The position numbers were made by a program, and so were the translations under genes. A model generated the notes under the pieces. That model saw nothing but the letters and a program-made list of their open reading frames with translations. It made no database searches and was not told the DNA's origin. From Acidobacteria bacterium Ga0077534 (GTDB taxonomy: Bacteria > Acidobacteriota > Blastocatellia > Pyrinomonadales > Pyrinomonadaceae): 64,000 nucleotides of DNA. Below, one piece after another: positions 60,416 to 64,000 of this stretch. Within the stretch, counting starts at the first letter, position 1; every line of letters begins with the position of its first letter. The stretch lies in the NCBI GenBank assembly GCA_001464455.1, contig LNEI01000012.1:93192-157191 (forward strand). The letters are read 5' to 3'.

Positions 60416-60444
60416 TTGACAACAAATCTTCAAATTCATACTAT
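60416..60444 (+). promoter_or_regulatory. Candidate promoter of the str (rpsL) operon
   Basis: TTGACA (60416-60421) has the perfect -35 consensus. After a 17-bp spacer comes TACTAT (60439-60444), four of six to consensus. It is the best promoter in the 520-bp gap 60303-60824, and would give a leader of about 375 nt that includes a REP-like repeat just before rpsL. No other gene is seen in that gap. Confidence 0.5.
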
Positions 60445-60769
60445 CTAAAGTTTCGGACTTGACCGTCTGGGTTTACCGTGCGGTTTCTTATGGAAACGCG
60501 GGGTTGATTTTTGAGAATTGAAACACGGATTGTTGCGTAAAGGCGTCCATCACCTGGGCTCTGGCGATAAACGAAATGCTCGACCATCGTTCGGGCTACC
60601 GACCTATAGGCCACGCTACAGCAAAGTTTCTTTTCTCTGAAAGTTAGTACATTTTAATGAATTCATTCAGCGAGAGCTGCTTGAGCTAACTGCCGGAAAA
60701 TGGTTCGGCAAGAGTCAGGTAAGACGTTAGTTTTGCCATTTATTGTTGAAAATTGGGTGTGATAAGAGA

Positions 60770-60814
60770 ACCACCCCGGCCAAAGCGGCCACCCCTCCTT
60801 CGTAAGGATGGGAG
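60770..60814. repeat. REP-like palindrome directly upstream of rpsL
   Basis: AACCACCCCGGCCAAAGCGG and CCACCCCTCCTTCGTAAGGA match the end of the palindromic repeat units at 42.1-42.8 kb (AACCACCCCGG...CCACCCCTCCT). CTCCTT-CGT-AAGGAT forms a small hairpin. The last part (AAGGATGGGAG) probably serves as the rpsL Shine-Dalgarno, 10 nt from the ATG. Confidence 0.7.
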
Positions 60815-60824
60815 CTAGAACGAT

Positions 60825-61205
60825 ATGCCGACAATTAACCAATTAGTTCGTAAAGGGCGTCAGGCTGTTAAGTATAAAACGGCGAGCCCGGCTTTGCAGG
60901 CCAATCCGCAGAAGCGTGGGGTTTGCACTCGTGTTTACACCTCGACTCCGAAGAAGCCTAACTCGGCGCTTCGTAAAGTCGCCCGTGTTCGTTTGACCAA
61001 CCAGATCGAGGTCACGACATACATTCCGGGTATCGGCCACAACTTGCAGGAGCACTCGATCGTGCTTATCCGCGGCGGCCGTGTGAAGGATCTTCCGGGT
61101 GTGCGTTATCACGTTATCCGCGGAACGCTTGATGCCTCAGGCGTCGCGAACCGAAATCAGGCCCGTTCGAAGTACGGTGCGAAGCGTCCTAAAGGAGCGA
61201 AATAG
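60825..61205 (+). CDS. rpsL: 30S ribosomal protein S12
   Basis: A 126-residue S12. [77 protein letters not shown] and the tail [10 protein letters not shown] match the family throughout. The two Lys positions where streptomycin-resistance mutations occur (in TPKKPNSA and GRVKDLPG) are the wild-type residues. S12 sits at the decoding centre of the 30S subunit. First gene of the str operon; rpsG begins 3 nt after its stop. A repeat element forms its leader and seems to supply the ribosome-binding site. Confidence 0.98.
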   Translation: MPTINQLVRKGRQAVKYKTASPALQANPQKRGVCTRVYTSTPKKPNSALRKVARVRLTNQIEVTTYIPGIGHNLQEHSIVLIRGGRVKDLPGVRYHVIRGTLDASGVANRNQARSKYGAKRPKGAK

Positions 61206-61207
61206 TA

Positions 61208-61678
61208 ATGGCAAGACGTAGAACAGCAGGACGAAGAGAAGTTTTACCGGATCCGATCTATAACAGCATCGCGGTCACCAAGTTCATCAATGGCTTGATG
61301 TGGGAAGGTAAAAAGACCGTCGCGGAAGATATTTTTTACGCCGCAATGTCCAAGCTCGCTGACAAGACCGGCGAAGAAGCTTTGAAAATGTTTAAGAAGG
61401 CTCTCGACACGGTCGCCCCGACGCTGGAAGTTAAATCGCGTCGTATCGGCGGTGCAACCTATCAGGTGCCTCTCGAAGTTACGCGTGATCGACGCAACAC
61501 GCTCGCGATCCGCTGGATCGTTATGAATGCCCGCAACCGGAGCGAGAAAACGATGGAAGATCGCCTGGTCGGCGAACTCATGGATACGCTGAACGGACGC
61601 GGCGGAGCAATGAAGAAGAAGGACGATGTCCACCGCATGGCAGAGGCGAACAAGGCGTTCGCACATTACAGGTTCTAA
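61208..61678 (+). CDS. rpsG: 30S ribosomal protein S7
   Basis: A 156-residue S7. [60 protein letters not shown] and [20 protein letters not shown] are standard. S7 nucleates assembly of the 30S head by binding the 3' domain of 16S rRNA, and in E. coli also represses the str operon by binding its mRNA. A strong Shine-Dalgarno (AAAGGAG) lies inside the rpsL end, 3 codons before its stop, so rpsL-rpsG coupling is likely. The 82-bp gap to fusA is an inverted-repeat element. Confidence 0.98.
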   Translation: MARRRTAGRREVLPDPIYNSIAVTKFINGLMWEGKKTVAEDIFYAAMSKLADKTGEEALKMFKKALDTVAPTLEVKSRRIGGATYQVPLEVTRDRRNTLAIRWIVMNARNRSEKTMEDRLVGELMDTLNGRGGAMKKKDDVHRMAEANKAFAHYRF

Positions 61679-61682
61679 AGCG

Positions 61683-61760
61683 AACTTTGACCTTTGATTT
61701 TTGATCTTCGAATAAGTCGGATCAGAGCGTCAAAGTTCAAAGTTCAAAGATCAAAGATCA

Positions 61761-61761
<1 letters not shown>
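61683..61761. repeat. Inverted-repeat element filling the rpsG-fusA gap
   Basis: Left words: AACTTTGA (61683-61690), CCTTTGATT, TTGATCTT (61701-61708). Right words: TCAAAGTT (61730-61737), TTCAAAG, AAGATCAA (61747-61754 and 61754-61761). The two AACTTTGA/TCAAAGTT and TTGATCTT/AAGATCAA pairs are exact. The last copy's final A is the first base of the fusA ATG. There is no Shine-Dalgarno. Confidence 0.85.
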
Positions 61762-63857
<2,096 letters not shown>

Positions 63858-63877
63858 ATTTAAGAATTCAGATTTGA

Positions 63878-64000
<123 letters not shown>

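Overview
The window looks like chromosome from an acidobacterium, most likely class Blastocatellia (Pyrinomonadales-like). This is inferred from gene content, not from a marker-gene search. The pointers are a 1269-residue TonB-dependent receptor led by a carboxypeptidase-regulatory-like domain, a Ser/Thr kinase with C-terminal TPRs, paired M16 peptidases, a remnant that resembles the acidobacterial VWFA-related domain, many secreted repeat proteins, and a standard str operon. The DNA is moderately GC-rich. No tRNA or rRNA gene, insertion sequence, prophage or CRISPR array was seen.

Layout. 1-0.3 kb: 5' part of a dinD-like gene on the minus strand. 0.6-4.6 kb: asparagine synthase, glycosyltransferase and methyltransferase, probably one glycan-related operon. 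4.6-8.1 kb (minus): a two-gene retropepsin module, the TPR kinase and a glutaredoxin. 8.3-14.3 kb: a small 2Fe-2S protein, the TonB-dependent receptor and a secreted hydrolase. 14.8-21.6 kb: a tripartite RND efflux operon (adaptor, permease, TolC) with a four-helix-bundle gene inserted between adaptor and permease, then a convergent Crp/Fnr regulator. 22.5-25.4 kb: an M16 peptidase pair, one with and one without the zinc motif. 25.4-32.8 kb (minus): a repeat-built secreted protein, YtxH-like protein, unusual PilT-like ATPase, the catalytic part of methylmalonyl-CoA mutase and a VapBC pair. 32.9-37.0 kb: two unknown proteins, RlmD, an unknown protein and an M48 peptidase. 37-42 kb: a 994-residue secreted protein with dockerin-like and cohesin-like parts (minus) and a NapH/CcoG-like ferredoxin fused to TPRs (plus). 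42-50 kb: repeat-rich accessory stretch holding cutA, a LOG-family gene, fabI, a second four-helix-bundle gene and a PfkB kinase. 50-60 kb: mtnP, a TPR protein, a PpiC-type isomerase, a CPA2 antiporter broken by one in-frame stop, a ferredoxin-domain protein and a large membrane protein. 60.8-64 kb: rpsL-rpsG-fusA-tuf, with tuf running off the end.

The most unusual signal is a set of intergenic elements. Each has short tandem words on one side and the reverse complement of those words on the other. The words differ at each locus, but the architecture is the same. Several elements fill the whole gap between two co-directional genes, from the upstream stop codon to within 0-10 nt of the downstream start codon, so no normal Shine-Dalgarno sequence remains (fusA, fabI, LOG gene, RND permease, kinase). 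In two cases the loop carries a gene for a four-helix-bundle protein of the 23S rRNA intervening-sequence/Avd-like family. This is compatible with gene-bearing and gene-less forms of one element family. Other palindromic repeat families cluster at 42.1-42.8 kb, 48.7-50.1 kb and directly upstream of rpsL.
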